Source of the DNA: Novosphingobium sp. AAP83
GTDB taxonomy: Bacteria > Pseudomonadota > Alphaproteobacteria > Sphingomonadales > Sphingomonadaceae
Reading direction: 5' to 3'
NCBI RefSeq assembly: GCF_001295795.1
Contig: NZ_LJHY01000002.1
Coordinates: 124,001-188,000 of the forward strand
Length of the DNA: 64,000 nt
Made by a program: the position numbers and the translations under genes. The notes under the pieces are model-generated. The model saw only the letters and a list, made by a program, of their open reading frames with translations, was not told where the DNA came from and searched no databases. This document shows positions 54,570-64,000 of this stretch, one piece after another (position 1 is the stretch's first letter; the number at the start of each line of letters is the position of its first letter).

Positions 54570-57500
54570 TCACAGGATGAAGTCAGCCGCTACAAGAGCA
54601 GCCTGATTCTGCATTACGATCTGGAAGTCGACGCCCAGATTGTTGTTCACATTCCCCTGAAGCACACCGTTCTGATAGCGCAACTGGCCTGCTGCGGTGA
54701 ATGCAGCCGCACCGATAAACGTGAATGCCTGATTTCCATTCGCGCCCGTGTTGGCATCAATCGCTGACAGATCGATCTTATCAAGCTGCACGCTCGAAAA
54801 ATCAGTGATGATGTCGCGCGTATTCGCTGTATTGCCGATGTCGGCAATCGCTGCACCAAAGCGGAACGTATCTGCACCGGCACCGCCTGCCATGGTATCA
54901 CGACCATTGCTACCGATCAGGATATCGTTGCCGTTGCCGCCATTCAGAATGTCGGTTCCGGTTCCGCCGTCCAGCGTATCATTACCGTCACCACCATTCA
55001 GCGTATCGTTACCAGTTCCGCCATTCATGATATCATCGCCAGCGTTGCCATTGAGGATATCATTTCCGGCCAAGCCATTGATCGTGTCTGCATTGGCGGT
55101 GCCGTTCAGCGTATTGTTGCCGTTCGTCCCGGTGATGATGCTTAGATCATCATTCAGAATGGTCGAACCGGCAATAGCTGTTCCCAAAACACTGCCAACA
55201 GGATTGGACAGGGTTACCTGGAAGGTTTCTACAGCCTCAAGCGTTGTATCCCCCGTAACAGCAACCTGAATGGTGCCGGTCAAAGCCCCTGCCGCGATGG
55301 TCAGCGTACCGCTTGGCAGCGTGCCGCCAAAGTCAGCTGCGTTAGCAGGGCTGGCGCCAGTTCCGGTTACCGCCCAGTTCACGCTGACAGCCTGCTGCGA
55401 TACCTGGCTGAGCGTGACAGTGAATGTATGAACCGACGTACCGGTATGGTTTTCGGCGATACCAACTCCACCTGGCCCCGCTATCGAAACCGTTGGCGGC
55501 GTGACAAAGCTACCCGCAGTCAAGACTGGCGAGCCCGTCATTGCGATAGCGAAATCGGCAGCTAGATCGGCGTTTACGTTGCCTTCCAGCAGACCGTTCA
55601 CATATCGGATCTGGCCAGCAGCCGTAAACGCTGCATCACCGATGAATACGAAACGTTGGGTGCCGTTCTGCCCGGTGTTTGCATCAATCGCGGTGAAGTC
55701 CAGCATATCACCAAGCGCAAAGTCGGTGATCGTTTCGCGGATCAAAGCGTTGTTGCCGATATCGGCAACGCTTTCAAACACGAACATGTCATTGCCTGCC
55801 CCGCCGGTGAGGATGTCGAAGCCCGCACCGCCAAACAACTGGTCATTACCTGCCCCGGCGCTGATCGTGTCGTTACCGGCCAGACCGCGCAGGATGTTGT
55901 TGCTGGCATTGCCGGTGATGCGGTTATCAAGCGCGTTGCCGGTGCCCTGAAGCGCTGTGCTGCGAAGCTCAAGATTTTCGACATCATCGGCAAGCGTATA
56001 ATTGAATGCCCCATTGACGATGACCGTATCATTGCCGCTGCCAAGCAGGCCTTCGCTAACCGTGTCGCCAGCCTGATCGATGATATAAATATCATCACCA
56101 GTGCCGCCTTCAAGGATATCAGCACCAGCGCCACCGTCCAGCGTATCGTTGAACGCCGTACCGATGATGATGTTCGCACCCGCGTTGCCCAGAATTTCCA
56201 GACCCTGGTCGATGTTCGGATTGGCGAGCGATGCATCAATATTGATCGCAGCCGTACCGTTACGGTTTGCAGTGGTACCGATACCGGTGCCGATCACGAT
56301 CCGTTCGATGCCGGTGAAGCCCTGCACTACGCCAAGCACGTTGGTAACGCCGAGAACGATGTCGGCAGCCACGGTCTGGGTAAAGCGCACTTCATCAATG
56401 CCAAGGCCATTGCCCACACGGAAGCCCGCGCCCTTGTTGACCAGCTGCTGCTGGGTCAGGCCGCTATCTGCAAAATCCTGGCTTTCAAAGCTGAGCGCGT
56501 CTTCAACGATGAAGATGTCATCGCCTTCACCGCCATTCATAGCATCTCTACCGCCCAGAACCGCAGGTCCGCCCAGCGCATTGCCACCCGCTCCAGGGAT
56601 CAACACGTCATGGCCGCTCATGCCCGAAAGCGTATCCCAACCGCCACCACCGTAAAGGGTGTCGTTTCCTGTGCCGCCGTTGATGTTATCATCGGCCAGA
56701 ACGCTATCTACCAGAGCTTCAGGGTCAAGCACGCCACCAACGGTAATGCCATCGCCACCATAGATCAGATCGTCACCAGCACCACCATTGATGATGTCGG
56801 CTTCAACACCGCCATACATGGTATCGTTGCCGTCATTGCCAAACATGATGTCTGCGCCAAGACCGCCACGCATCACATCATTGCCAGCTTCGCCATACAT
56901 GAAGTCGGCATCGATACCGCCATCCATCGTGTCGTTGCCGTCACCGCCATAAAGGAAGTCGACGCCAGCATCACCGTTGATGATGTCGTTACCACCGCCA
57001 GCGCGGATGGTGTCATTACCTCCAAGGCCGTTGATACGATCCACTCCGGCTGTGCCTGTGATCATTTCACTGGCATTGCCCGCGCCATTGGGGTTGAGCA
57101 CGCCGCGCGCATCAACATAGTTGCCCGGATTGCCATTGAACACATTGCCGACAAAACCGGCCCGGCCAATCGCAGCCGTCACCGCATCGCCATTTGCGTC
57201 CATCACTTCGGTGATCGTGGTCGCGCCTTGCAACGCTGCCAGGTTTGCAAACGGAGCACCATTTCCGGCGGTATCACCCACCTGGATGTACTTGTCTGCT
57301 ACCGAGAAGATATCGGCGTAAACATCCGTGGCACCAGTGCCACGCATGATGATATCTGCAAGCTGGGTGCCTTCCATGTTCTCGATGAAGAACTCGGTCG
57401 TCGGCACGCGGCCCAGATAATAGAACAAGTCGCCGTTTTGCAGGTCCATCATCTGCATCGCGAAGATCGCATCGAAGGTCGAACCCAACATACCGCCCGG

Positions 57501-60365
57501 AACTTCACGTTCGGCAAGGCCGCCGATCCAAGCGTCAATCCGGTTGAAGTCCTTGTTGCCGCTGGTGCTCATCCAGGTCGCATTGGCAAATGCAGCCTCG
57601 GTCGCCGCTTTCAGCCCGGTCATGTATTCGGTCTGATCAGCAAGGACTGCGCTTTCGCGCAGGGTATACCACTGCGCAAGTGTCTTGCCGGTCGCGCCGC
57701 CTGCAAACGTGGTGAGCACTGCATCGCTGGCATAAGCCATGATGAAGTTCTTCACCGTTGCGTTCTGTTCGACCAATGTGCCCTTCAGGTTATCCCGGAA
57801 GTTCGCCCAGCTCGTATATGGCGTCAGCGTGTTTACCAGCGCAGCAGGTGCAACGCCTTGGATAGATCCACGCATTTCATTCAGCGTCGGCAAACCGGCA
57901 TCGCGGCCACGGATAAGGTTCAGCGTCGCCAGATCAAGTGGTTGACCCAAAAGGTTATCGCGCAGCGCGTCTGTAACCTTCTCGTCAATACGGTTGCCAA
58001 CTTGCGCTGTGCTACCATCAGTAATGAGTTTGGCGGTTGTGCCCGCGATGTAGGATTCCGGGTTAAGGAACGCATCGATCAGGCCGCGATTGATGTCGAT
58101 CTGGATCTTGTCAGTGGCAACACCACTGGCTGCGGCTGTTGCATTGGCATCTGCCAAAATCGTGAACTGGTTGGCATTCAGCACCGTAACAGCGCGAGTG
58201 CCATTCAACATGTCGGCAGAGATACCGCCGATCGTTGTATTGACACTAGACAAATCGATGGTCGAACCGGTTTTCAGGCCGTGGTTTGCCATCGTGATGG
58301 CCACCACATCGCTTCCGCTCGTGGTGGCAATGCTTGTGGCATCGGCGTATTGGCGCATGCCAACGGCCTCTGGCAGCATCGAATGGCCAAAGCGATAAAC
58401 CGCGTTGGCAAATTCCGCCGAGATGTTTGCGTTTACCAAGGGATCAACCCCGGCAAAACCGGCAATGTTCGGGCTGATTTTGCGCACGAATTGATCGAAC
58501 ACAAGATGCTGATAATGCATTTCAAGAATGATCTTGGCCTGCTGGAACAGCTCCTCGCCGGTGATCACCGTCGAGACATTGGTCAACGGATCAGTCCAAG
58601 TCCAACCACCCGCAGGCTGATCGCCCGTAAAGCCGAAATTCTGCTTCAGCTGGGTAACCATCCTGTTATGTTCAGTCAGGAAGGCTTCGTGAACAGCGGT
58701 AAGGCCGATGTTTTCATTGAGACGACCATCACCTGCAATGATGTGGGCTTCGAGGGCAGTCTTGAAGTTTGTATCAGGGGCACCATGTGCGCCGGGCGTA
58801 ATCGTATCGCGGAGATCGCGGCCATCCCAGATCGTCGTATCTGTAAGGGCTGGAAGCCGGACACCCATATCGTTCAGGAACGCGTGCTTGGATGTCATCA
58901 GAACAAATGCATCAGCACCCAATCCGGTATCGATGATCGCCGGATCATCGGCAAGGTTCGTGTCGGTGATGTAGACAGCCTCGCCGGTAACCTTGTTCAG
59001 CGCGATCATGCGCGGAAGGCCATCGTCACCCAAAATGGCGCCTCCGCTGCCGTCAAAGGCAATCATCGGCATCGCATTGATATCAGCATCATGCAGGATA
59101 ATGCCAACATTGGCGGCATTCGCCTTGATTTTTGCCCAAGTGGCCACGCCAGCAAACGTTTCACCGTTAACAGTAGCGCCCGCATTCACCAGGCGTCCGG
59201 TGGTGAGATCCCCCAAAGTGAGGTCTGTATTGCCCAGTTCAGCTTCTCTGGCCGCTTCGTTCAGATATTCCCGCAGGAAGAAGGTGCGGGTATTGTCAGA
59301 GCCATAGTTCTGGCTGAGATCAATGAACGGCGAAGTAAGGTTGAAGCTTTCTGCGCGCGCTGGCGCGAGGTCAAACTGGAACGAGCCTCGTTCTGAGACG
59401 CCCGGCACTGCTGGGAACGAATCCACTGTAGCGATGATGCCGGTTGTTGGTGTGTAAATGTTGATTTGCGCGGCAAGATCAATCTCGTCTGTTGCGCCAA
59501 TGAGGATCAACGTATTGTTGAGCACCAGCGTACCTTCGTAACGGAAGGTTGCACCTTCTGGCTTGCTAGGCACGGTAATCGTCGACGAGACAGACCATTC
59601 AGATTTGCCTTGCTGATCAAGCAGCCCCAGCTTCTCCAGCAACGCGTCGGTCGAACCTTCACCGATGGTGACATTGACAGTGTTATTGCGCGATCCCGTG
59701 ATCGCAGTTGCGCGACCTGCGGTGTAAAGGCCGTCGCTGGGCAGCAACTCGACCTTTACCTTTCCGTCAATTCCTTTGGTTACAAAGTCGAGGCCATGGT
59801 CAAAGAACTGGCCGAACTGCGAAGTCCAATTGCTGTAAGGCAGCGGATTGACTGCGCCCGATACCGGCGAAATGCGCCCGGTGGGGTCATCCTGAAGCTT
59901 CAGTTGAACTTTGGCAGCATAATTGGGATCGCTCAGATCAACCGCCGAAAAACCAACAGAGTTCGAGCTATCGGAAATCAAGTTGCTGATGTTGCGTGGA
60001 TTTAGAGAATCCGCAATCGCGCCGGTTTTCGCAATCCAACCATTAGCCGAAAGGTTCACGGTGTCACCGATGGTCACCGTTACGGTAGGACCACGAACCG
60101 AATTGGCGAATGGCGCAGAAATCACGTCATTCTTGAGCGTCGGCGTTGTCAAACGGTTAAACGTATCGCGGATGAACAGGGTATCGGCTGCACCAAACCA
60201 GAAGTTGGGCAAAAGTGGATCAGCACCCCCGTTACCAACGCCTTGAACATTACGGATTCCGGTCGGCCCTTGGGCCGCAAGTCCACCCAGTTCTTCCGGC
60301 ATAAACTCCCCGCGCACGCGCGAGAGCAAAAATCGTATGTCTTGCAGGTTTAACGTAAACGCCAT
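54570..60365 (-). CDS. Secreted heme peroxidase-RTX-Calx-beta protein
   Basis: A 1931-residue protein without a Sec signal, as expected for a type I substrate. Residues about 180-1010 form an animal-type heme peroxidase domain: FGQFFDHGLDF (distal His), LTEHNRM, YRFGHSML (proximal His). RTX nonapeptide repeats (GGNDTIRAGGGND, LYGGDGNDTM) fill about 1100-1260, 1390-1440, 1480-1530 and 1742-1828. A Calx-beta domain (IAENHTGTSVHTFTVTL, TLEAVETFQVTLSNPVGS) lies at about 1622-1740. A roughly 95-residue module with TDF.....D and AAFTAAGQ(I/L)RY occurs twice (about 1530-1620 and 1830-1931). The T1SS genes are upstream on the same strand. Ca2+ should fold it outside the cell. Confidence 0.93.
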   Translation of the reverse strand: MAFTLNLQDIRFLLSRVRGEFMPEELGGLAAQGPTGIRNVQGVGNGGADPLLPNFWFGAADTLFIRDTFNRLTTPTLKNDVISAPFANSVRGPTVTVTIGDTVNLSANGWIAKTGAIADSLNPRNISNLISDSSNSVGFSAVDLSDPNYAAKVQLKLQDDPTGRISPVSGAVNPLPYSNWTSQFGQFFDHGLDFVTKGIDGKVKVELLPSDGLYTAGRATAITGSRNNTVNVTIGEGSTDALLEKLGLLDQQGKSEWSVSSTITVPSKPEGATFRYEGTLVLNNTLILIGATDEIDLAAQINIYTPTTGIIATVDSFPAVPGVSERGSFQFDLAPARAESFNLTSPFIDLSQNYGSDNTRTFFLREYLNEAAREAELGNTDLTLGDLTTGRLVNAGATVNGETFAGVATWAKIKANAANVGIILHDADINAMPMIAFDGSGGAILGDDGLPRMIALNKVTGEAVYITDTNLADDPAIIDTGLGADAFVLMTSKHAFLNDMGVRLPALTDTTIWDGRDLRDTITPGAHGAPDTNFKTALEAHIIAGDGRLNENIGLTAVHEAFLTEHNRMVTQLKQNFGFTGDQPAGGWTWTDPLTNVSTVITGEELFQQAKIILEMHYQHLVFDQFVRKISPNIAGFAGVDPLVNANISAEFANAVYRFGHSMLPEAVGMRQYADATSIATTSGSDVVAITMANHGLKTGSTIDLSSVNTTIGGISADMLNGTRAVTVLNANQFTILADANATAAASGVATDKIQIDINRGLIDAFLNPESYIAGTTAKLITDGSTAQVGNRIDEKVTDALRDNLLGQPLDLATLNLIRGRDAGLPTLNEMRGSIQGVAPAALVNTLTPYTSWANFRDNLKGTLVEQNATVKNFIMAYASDAVLTTFAGGATGKTLAQWYTLRESAVLADQTEYMTGLKAATEAAFANATWMSTSGNKDFNRIDAWIGGLAEREVPGGMLGSTFDAIFAMQMMDLQNGDLFYYLGRVPTTEFFIENMEGTQLADIIMRGTGATDVYADIFSVADKYIQVGDTAGNGAPFANLAALQGATTITEVMDANGDAVTAAIGRAGFVGNVFNGNPGNYVDARGVLNPNGAGNASEMITGTAGVDRINGLGGNDTIRAGGGNDIINGDAGVDFLYGGDGNDTMDGGIDADFMYGEAGNDVMRGGLGADIMFGNDGNDTMYGGVEADIINGGAGDDLIYGGDGITVGGVLDPEALVDSVLADDNINGGTGNDTLYGGGGWDTLSGMSGHDVLIPGAGGNALGGPAVLGGRDAMNGGEGDDIFIVEDALSFESQDFADSGLTQQQLVNKGAGFRVGNGLGIDEVRFTQTVAADIVLGVTNVLGVVQGFTGIERIVIGTGIGTTANRNGTAAINIDASLANPNIDQGLEILGNAGANIIIGTAFNDTLDGGAGADILEGGTGDDIYIIDQAGDTVSEGLLGSGNDTVIVNGAFNYTLADDVENLELRSTALQGTGNALDNRITGNASNNILRGLAGNDTISAGAGNDQLFGGAGFDILTGGAGNDMFVFESVADIGNNALIRETITDFALGDMLDFTAIDANTGQNGTQRFVFIGDAAFTAAGQIRYVNGLLEGNVNADLAADFAIAMTGSPVLTAGSFVTPPTVSIAGPGGVGIAENHTGTSVHTFTVTLSQVSQQAVSVNWAVTGTGASPANAADFGGTLPSGTLTIAAGALTGTIQVAVTGDTTLEAVETFQVTLSNPVGSVLGTAIAGSTILNDDLSIITGTNGNNTLNGTANADTINGLAGNDILNGNAGDDIMNGGTGNDTLNGGDGNDTLDGGTGTDILNGGNGNDILIGSNGRDTMAGGAGADTFRFGAAIADIGNTANTRDIITDFSSVQLDKIDLSAIDANTGANGNQAFTFIGAAAFTAAGQLRYQNGVLQGNVNNNLGVDFQIVMQNQAALVAADFIL

Positions 60366-60464
60366 GACTAGCTCCTATGAGTCGGTCACTTGTGCATTTT
60401 ACGCGATGAAGCGTCAACAAGAATCACTTTAGGTCATATTCACAAACTTATTTTATCGAGGAAA

Positions 60465-60483
60465 CCCGATGATTATCATTATT
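60465..60483 (-). promoter_or_regulatory. Fur-box-like site upstream of the peroxidase-RTX gene
   Basis: On the minus strand this stretch reads AATAATGATAATCATCGGG. Fourteen consecutive bases match the classical Fur consensus (GATAATGATAATCATTATC). It is 100 bases before the start codon. Alphaproteobacterial Fur can use this kind of box; binding is not shown. Confidence 0.45.
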
Positions 60484-60594
60484 TTATCATAACACAGATG
60501 CAATCCAGCAACATCTTTTAGCAGTCCGTCGCGGGCAGGACATCACCCGCCAGTCGGTCTCGACCAGCGCTAACGCCCCGGATTCAGGCCAAAA

Positions 60595-62157
60595 TCACTC
60601 GGCAGGCGTGGCAATCGGCACCGCAGGCGTAAGCAGCGCGGCCGACGGATCACGAATTTCACGATCCTGTTGAGAGCCAAGCGGAATGCGATCAATCGAT
60701 TGGATAACAGACGTGATCAAAGGCGTATCACCATCATTGCGGACACGATTATAATGACGCACATCATCAAGTTGAGGCCTACCCGGTACGAGGTCGGCGA
60801 GTTCCAGCATCCCTATCGCCGCCAGCACACGCACTTTTGCGATATGCAATGTTGCGCGTGCCTGATTATGGCTGATTTTTGCTGAAAGCAGATCACGTGC
60901 GAGATCAAGCACGTCAAGTGTAGTGCGCATTCCGACACGCTCTTGCAGAACCGCGCCGCTGTGCGCCTGTTCTGCCAAAATGACCGCATTGGCCAGATTG
61001 CCGAGCGAGCCTTCTGCCGTCAGCCATTCGTTCCACGCATCCGAAACTTCGGCGCGCGTTTCACGCAGCGTCTGATCAATCAGCCGCCAGTCCGCATCGT
61101 TGGCAGCCTCGGCCTCACCAAGGCGCGCATTCAATGCCCCGCTTTGGAAAATCGGACCAGAAACCACAAATTCACCGCGCAAACTGGTTTGTTGCAAACG
61201 GTCAAGGCCAAACAGATTGGTGTCAACGCCTGCACGTCCGCGCAGATCAACGCGTGGCATGCGTTCTGCACGGGCAATGCTCACTTGCGCCCGCGACGCC
61301 CGCTCGCGTGCATAGGCCGCCACAAGGATCGGGTGGCGTTGCTGGGCTACGGTAAAAGCGTCCTCAAGGCTGCGCGCAGGCAGCGGCGGCGCGCCGGGAG
61401 GCGACAGATCGCCGGGCGGAGAACCTATAACATTAAGAAATTCAGCTTCTGAAAATGCAACAGCGCGATGCGCCTGCAAAAGCTGCGCCTTGCCCAGTTC
61501 GACCCGCGTCGCCACTTGGTCCACGTCTGTACGTGTCGTGTCCCGGGCTTGTAAGCGAAAGCTGTTGTCGGCCAACTCACGTTCAAGCAACGCGAGGTTC
61601 TCGGCAGCAATGCGCACGGCCTCCCGCTCGCGCAGAACAGTGACATAAGCACTCACGGTTTGCAGCAACACTTGCTGCTCCATCGCCCGCAAGGCAGCAC
61701 GCTGATAATCGATCTGGGCAGAAGCCGTACGTTCACCCGCGGCATTCCGACCGAATGTGAACAACGGTTGCGTCAACACCGCCGATGCCGAAGGTGCCCA
61801 GCCTGCACGTGGCAAACTGCCACCAACCTGCTGTTCGATATTGTCCCTGCGATAGCCGTAGCCCACCTCGTAGTTCATTTGAAGCCCTGAGCGGGCGCGC
61901 GCCTGCGGCAGACGGAAATCGATGCTCTCAAGCCGTGCACGCTCAGCCAGAAGCGCAGGATTTGTCAAATAGGCACGATCAAGCGCAACATCGAGTGATG
62001 TGACCGGCTGCCCGACGTCGAGAAAGTCAGGCCTATCCGGCAGGTTACTGTGATCAATCGGTAAACGATCCTGCGCCATCGCCGGAGCAGCCAGCAACGA
62101 CAGGACCGCACAGCCGCTGATCAAGGCTGATTCAAATTTGCGTAAGCCACGTTTCAT
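60595..62157 (-). CDS. TolC-family outer-membrane channel of a type I secretion system
   Basis: 520 residues from the ATG at 62157 (an upstream extension of 24 codons was rejected because of the clear signal peptide MKRGLRKFESALISGCAVL). Two structurally repeated helical halves follow (ALDRAYLTNPALLAERARLE; LLSAKISHNQARATLHIAKV), the TolC fold. It forms the outer-membrane exit of the T1SS with the adaptor and ABC genes upstream. A 90-bp gap follows the adaptor gene. Confidence 0.93.
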   Translation of the reverse strand: MKRGLRKFESALISGCAVLSLLAAPAMAQDRLPIDHSNLPDRPDFLDVGQPVTSLDVALDRAYLTNPALLAERARLESIDFRLPQARARSGLQMNYEVGYGYRRDNIEQQVGGSLPRAGWAPSASAVLTQPLFTFGRNAAGERTASAQIDYQRAALRAMEQQVLLQTVSAYVTVLREREAVRIAAENLALLERELADNSFRLQARDTTRTDVDQVATRVELGKAQLLQAHRAVAFSEAEFLNVIGSPPGDLSPPGAPPLPARSLEDAFTVAQQRHPILVAAYARERASRAQVSIARAERMPRVDLRGRAGVDTNLFGLDRLQQTSLRGEFVVSGPIFQSGALNARLGEAEAANDADWRLIDQTLRETRAEVSDAWNEWLTAEGSLGNLANAVILAEQAHSGAVLQERVGMRTTLDVLDLARDLLSAKISHNQARATLHIAKVRVLAAIGMLELADLVPGRPQLDDVRHYNRVRNDGDTPLITSVIQSIDRIPLGSQQDREIRDPSAALLTPAVPIATPAE

Positions 62158-62247
62158 GACAATCTCCGAGACAGTTCTTTGATGACGCCATGATTTTTGT
62201 TGAGGCTGTGCTGCAACAATATCAGGCACGCCCGTGCGGCCAGATGC

Positions 62248-63615
62248 TCAATCGCGGAATGCGCGCTCGAACTGGTCGATGAATGGCTTGATCAGATACG
62301 AAAGTAGCGAACGATCACCCGTGGTTATGAACACTTCTGCCGGCATCCCGACCGCGAGGCGCAACCCGGATTCCTGCTCGAATTTCTTCCGTTCAAACAC
62401 AAGCTTCACTTTGTAAAAGCTCATGCCCGATGCCTCATCGTAGGTCCGTTCGGGTGCCACAAAGGACAGCCGCGCTAAAGCTTCGGGAGTTTGCTGGGCA
62501 CTGAACGCGGAAAACCGCACGCGCCCGGTTTGACCAACGCTAAGCTGGTCAATGTCGGCAGGGCTTACGCGCCCATCGATTACCAAGTCATCGCCGTCCG
62601 GCACGATCTGTAAGATTTGCTGTCCAGCAGGTATCGCGCTTCCCGGTGTGCTAAAAGCCAGCGCATAGACAATCCCGTCCTGCGGCGCCCGAATGACACT
62701 CCGTTCATAAGCGCTCTTGGCGTCTGCCTGGCGCACTTCGCCAACATTCGACGCCTCGATAACCTGAGCAAGCTCCCCGCCAGCTTCGGCCCGTGCACCT
62801 TGCTGGACCGACAGCATTTGCTGCCGGATTTCCGAGATCCGCGCATAAATTTGCGCCACGCGCGCTTCAAGCGCCGCCGCTTCACCTGAAAGGCTGATGG
62901 CAGTGCGTTCAATCTCGTTCAGGCGATTGATTGTAACAAGCTTCTCACCGTAAAGATCGCGAAGCCCGCTCAGTTCAGGGCCAATAAGCGTTTCTTGCTG
63001 ACGAATAGCGCTGATCTGTTTTTGTGTGCTGACGATCTCAGACTGGGCCTGCCGGATACGCTCGCCCAGCAAATTGACCTGGCTCGCACGTTCCGATCTG
63101 CGGATCGCAAGCAGTCGTCTTTCGCGCTCAATTGCTTCCTTTGCGGCCGGCATATTCGAATTCAGCAGATCTTCGGGAAACTGGATCGAAGCCCGGTCCG
63201 AAACCTCAGCTTCAAGCCTCGCCCGTCTCGCCCGGAGCTCTTCAACGCTTGCTCCGCTCAGGTTTGCACTGACCTCGCTGACCGAACTGTCTAACCGCAT
63301 CAGGATATCGCCTTTGCGGACTTTGGTTCCGTCGCGCACAAGTACCTGCGACAAGACACCGCCGTTTGCATGCGTAATTGATTTCACTTGGGATTCGACG
63401 GCCAGCGCCCCTTGCGCCATCACCGCACCTGTGACCTGCACAAACTGCGACATGATCAGCAAAACGCCCAGCAGGCCACCAATGGCGATAAATGATGTGC
63501 GAATGCGCCCTTTCAAGCGCGCATTCGTCTCAAACGTGGCCCGGCTATCCGCTTCCATTTCGGGCAGCAGAACAAGCGGCCTGGCCGATGGGTTGGTTGT
63601 CTTGTCATCAAGCAT
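62248..63615 (-). CDS. HlyD-family membrane fusion (adaptor) protein of a type I secretion system
   Basis: 455 residues from the ATG at 63615. One N-terminal membrane helix (about 38-58), an early biotinyl-lipoyl half (VQVTGAVMAQGALAVESQVK, GGVLSQVLVRDGTKVRKGDI), a long coiled-coil hairpin (about 130-290), the second lipoyl half (VIRAPQDGIVYALAFSTPGS) and a beta-barrel with the HlyD signature YKVKLVFERK. It spans the periplasm between the ABC pump and TolC. The start overlaps the ABC gene stop by 8 bases. PrtE/LapC-like. Confidence 0.95.
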   Translation of the reverse strand: MLDDKTTNPSARPLVLLPEMEADSRATFETNARLKGRIRTSFIAIGGLLGVLLIMSQFVQVTGAVMAQGALAVESQVKSITHANGGVLSQVLVRDGTKVRKGDILMRLDSSVSEVSANLSGASVEELRARRARLEAEVSDRASIQFPEDLLNSNMPAAKEAIERERRLLAIRRSERASQVNLLGERIRQAQSEIVSTQKQISAIRQQETLIGPELSGLRDLYGEKLVTINRLNEIERTAISLSGEAAALEARVAQIYARISEIRQQMLSVQQGARAEAGGELAQVIEASNVGEVRQADAKSAYERSVIRAPQDGIVYALAFSTPGSAIPAGQQILQIVPDGDDLVIDGRVSPADIDQLSVGQTGRVRFSAFSAQQTPEALARLSFVAPERTYDEASGMSFYKVKLVFERKKFEQESGLRLAVGMPAEVFITTGDRSLLSYLIKPFIDQFERAFRD

Positions 63616-64000
63616 TGGTAGGAACCTTTGACGGTGCAGCCGTGTTGGCTGTTGCAAGCCGCTGCAAGACTTGGTCGCGCGGCCCGAAATCACGAATTTT
63701 GCCAGCATCAAGGACCATCAGATCGGTCGTTGCCTCAAGAACATGGCGCCTGTGCGCAACGACCAGTACGATTGCACCGCGCTGCTGCTGGCGACGAATG
63801 GAGTTGATCAACGCCAACTCACCCATCGCATCAAGGTTTGAGTTCGGCTCATCCAGAACGATCAGGAAAGGGTTGCCGAACATCGCGCGGGCGAGCCCGA
63901 TGCGTTGCCTTTGGCCAGCAGACAAGTTCCTGCCGCCTTCCCCAACTTCAAACTGATAACCACCGGGAAGTGCCAGAATTAGATCGTGGACACCGGCGAT
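63608..64000 (-). CDS. Type I secretion ABC transporter, C-terminal part (cut by window edge)
   Basis: The last 130 residues of an ABC ATPase of the PrtD/HlyB type; the 5' part is outside the window. The frame is open to the window edge. It starts within the helical domain (LPGGYQFEVGEGGRNLSAGQ), with the signature LSAGQRQR, Walker B LIVLDEPNSNLD and the switch His in VVAHRR. It powers export through the HlyD-type adaptor and TolC; the neighbouring RTX protein is the likely substrate. Confidence 0.95.
   Translation of the reverse strand: MAGVHDLILALPGGYQFEVGEGGRNLSAGQRQRIGLARAMFGNPFLIVLDEPNSNLDAMGELALINSIRRQQQRGAIVLVVAHRRHVLEATTDLMVLDAGKIRDFGPRDQVLQRLATANTAAPSKVPTNA

Noticed and set aside
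55656..59396. A 1246-residue open frame on the plus strand opposite the RTX gene
   Set aside because: It is a shadow of the biased codons and repeats of the RTX gene; it has no signature, no RBS and no plausible fold.

Overview
The window reads as a chromosomal segment of an alphaproteobacterium, most likely a sphingomonad (Sphingomonadales, Novosphingobium/Erythrobacter-like). The grounds are the gene content and order (purC, purS-purQ, the ybgC-tolQRAB-pal block, hisA-hisF-hisE), a MucR-type regulator, a PEP-CTERM protein, hfa-type anchor genes, and high-GC backbone codon use. No rRNA or tRNA gene was seen. All assignments come from reading the sequence; no database search was run.

Layout. 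1-21.1 kb is conserved housekeeping: an LMW tyrosine phosphatase, purC, an M16 zinc peptidase, a TetR regulator with a perfect palindromic operator, purS-purQ, the glyoxylate-shunt gene aceA with a divergent ScfR/RamB-type regulator and an inverted-repeat operator between them, a GNAT-DUF1285-NudL-cca run, a J-domain protein, Tol-Pal, and HIT-hisE-hisF-hisA with a tiny PEP-CTERM gene inside it. From about 21.1 kb the character changes: many intergenic stretches are AT-rich, gene density falls, and a decayed IS5-type transposase lies at 24.1 kb.

The accessory part (21-64 kb) looks like a surface-attachment and cell-surface signalling island. It holds an initiating polyprenyl-phosphate sugar transferase behind a specialised NusG paralogue; a response regulator that has lost its phospho-acceptor Asp; an hfaA-hfaB-hfaD-like operon (CsgG-type pore plus a 1645-residue repeat protein); a MucR regulator without zinc-finger cysteines; a cytoskeletal cassette (coiled-coil rod, bactofilin, MreB paralogue); and a dense signalling cluster. 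That cluster has three histidine kinases, several response regulators, a stand-alone HisKA-like protein, a degenerate EAL protein, and a regulator with both LuxR and OmpR-type DNA-binding domains. The right end is a type I secretion locus (TolC, HlyD-type adaptor, ABC ATPase cut by the window edge) beside its probable substrate, a 1931-residue heme-peroxidase/RTX/Calx-beta protein with a Fur-box-like site upstream.

How the parts may work together (inference): phosphorelay and EAL/LuxR regulators, together with MucR and NusG-like antitermination, would control production of a polysaccharide and its protein anchor (Hfa) and the RTX protein, while the bactofilin/MreB/coiled-coil set could position the machinery. 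The two most unusual items are the three-gene cytoskeletal cassette beside a giant Hfa-type anchor locus and the set of degenerate signalling proteins.
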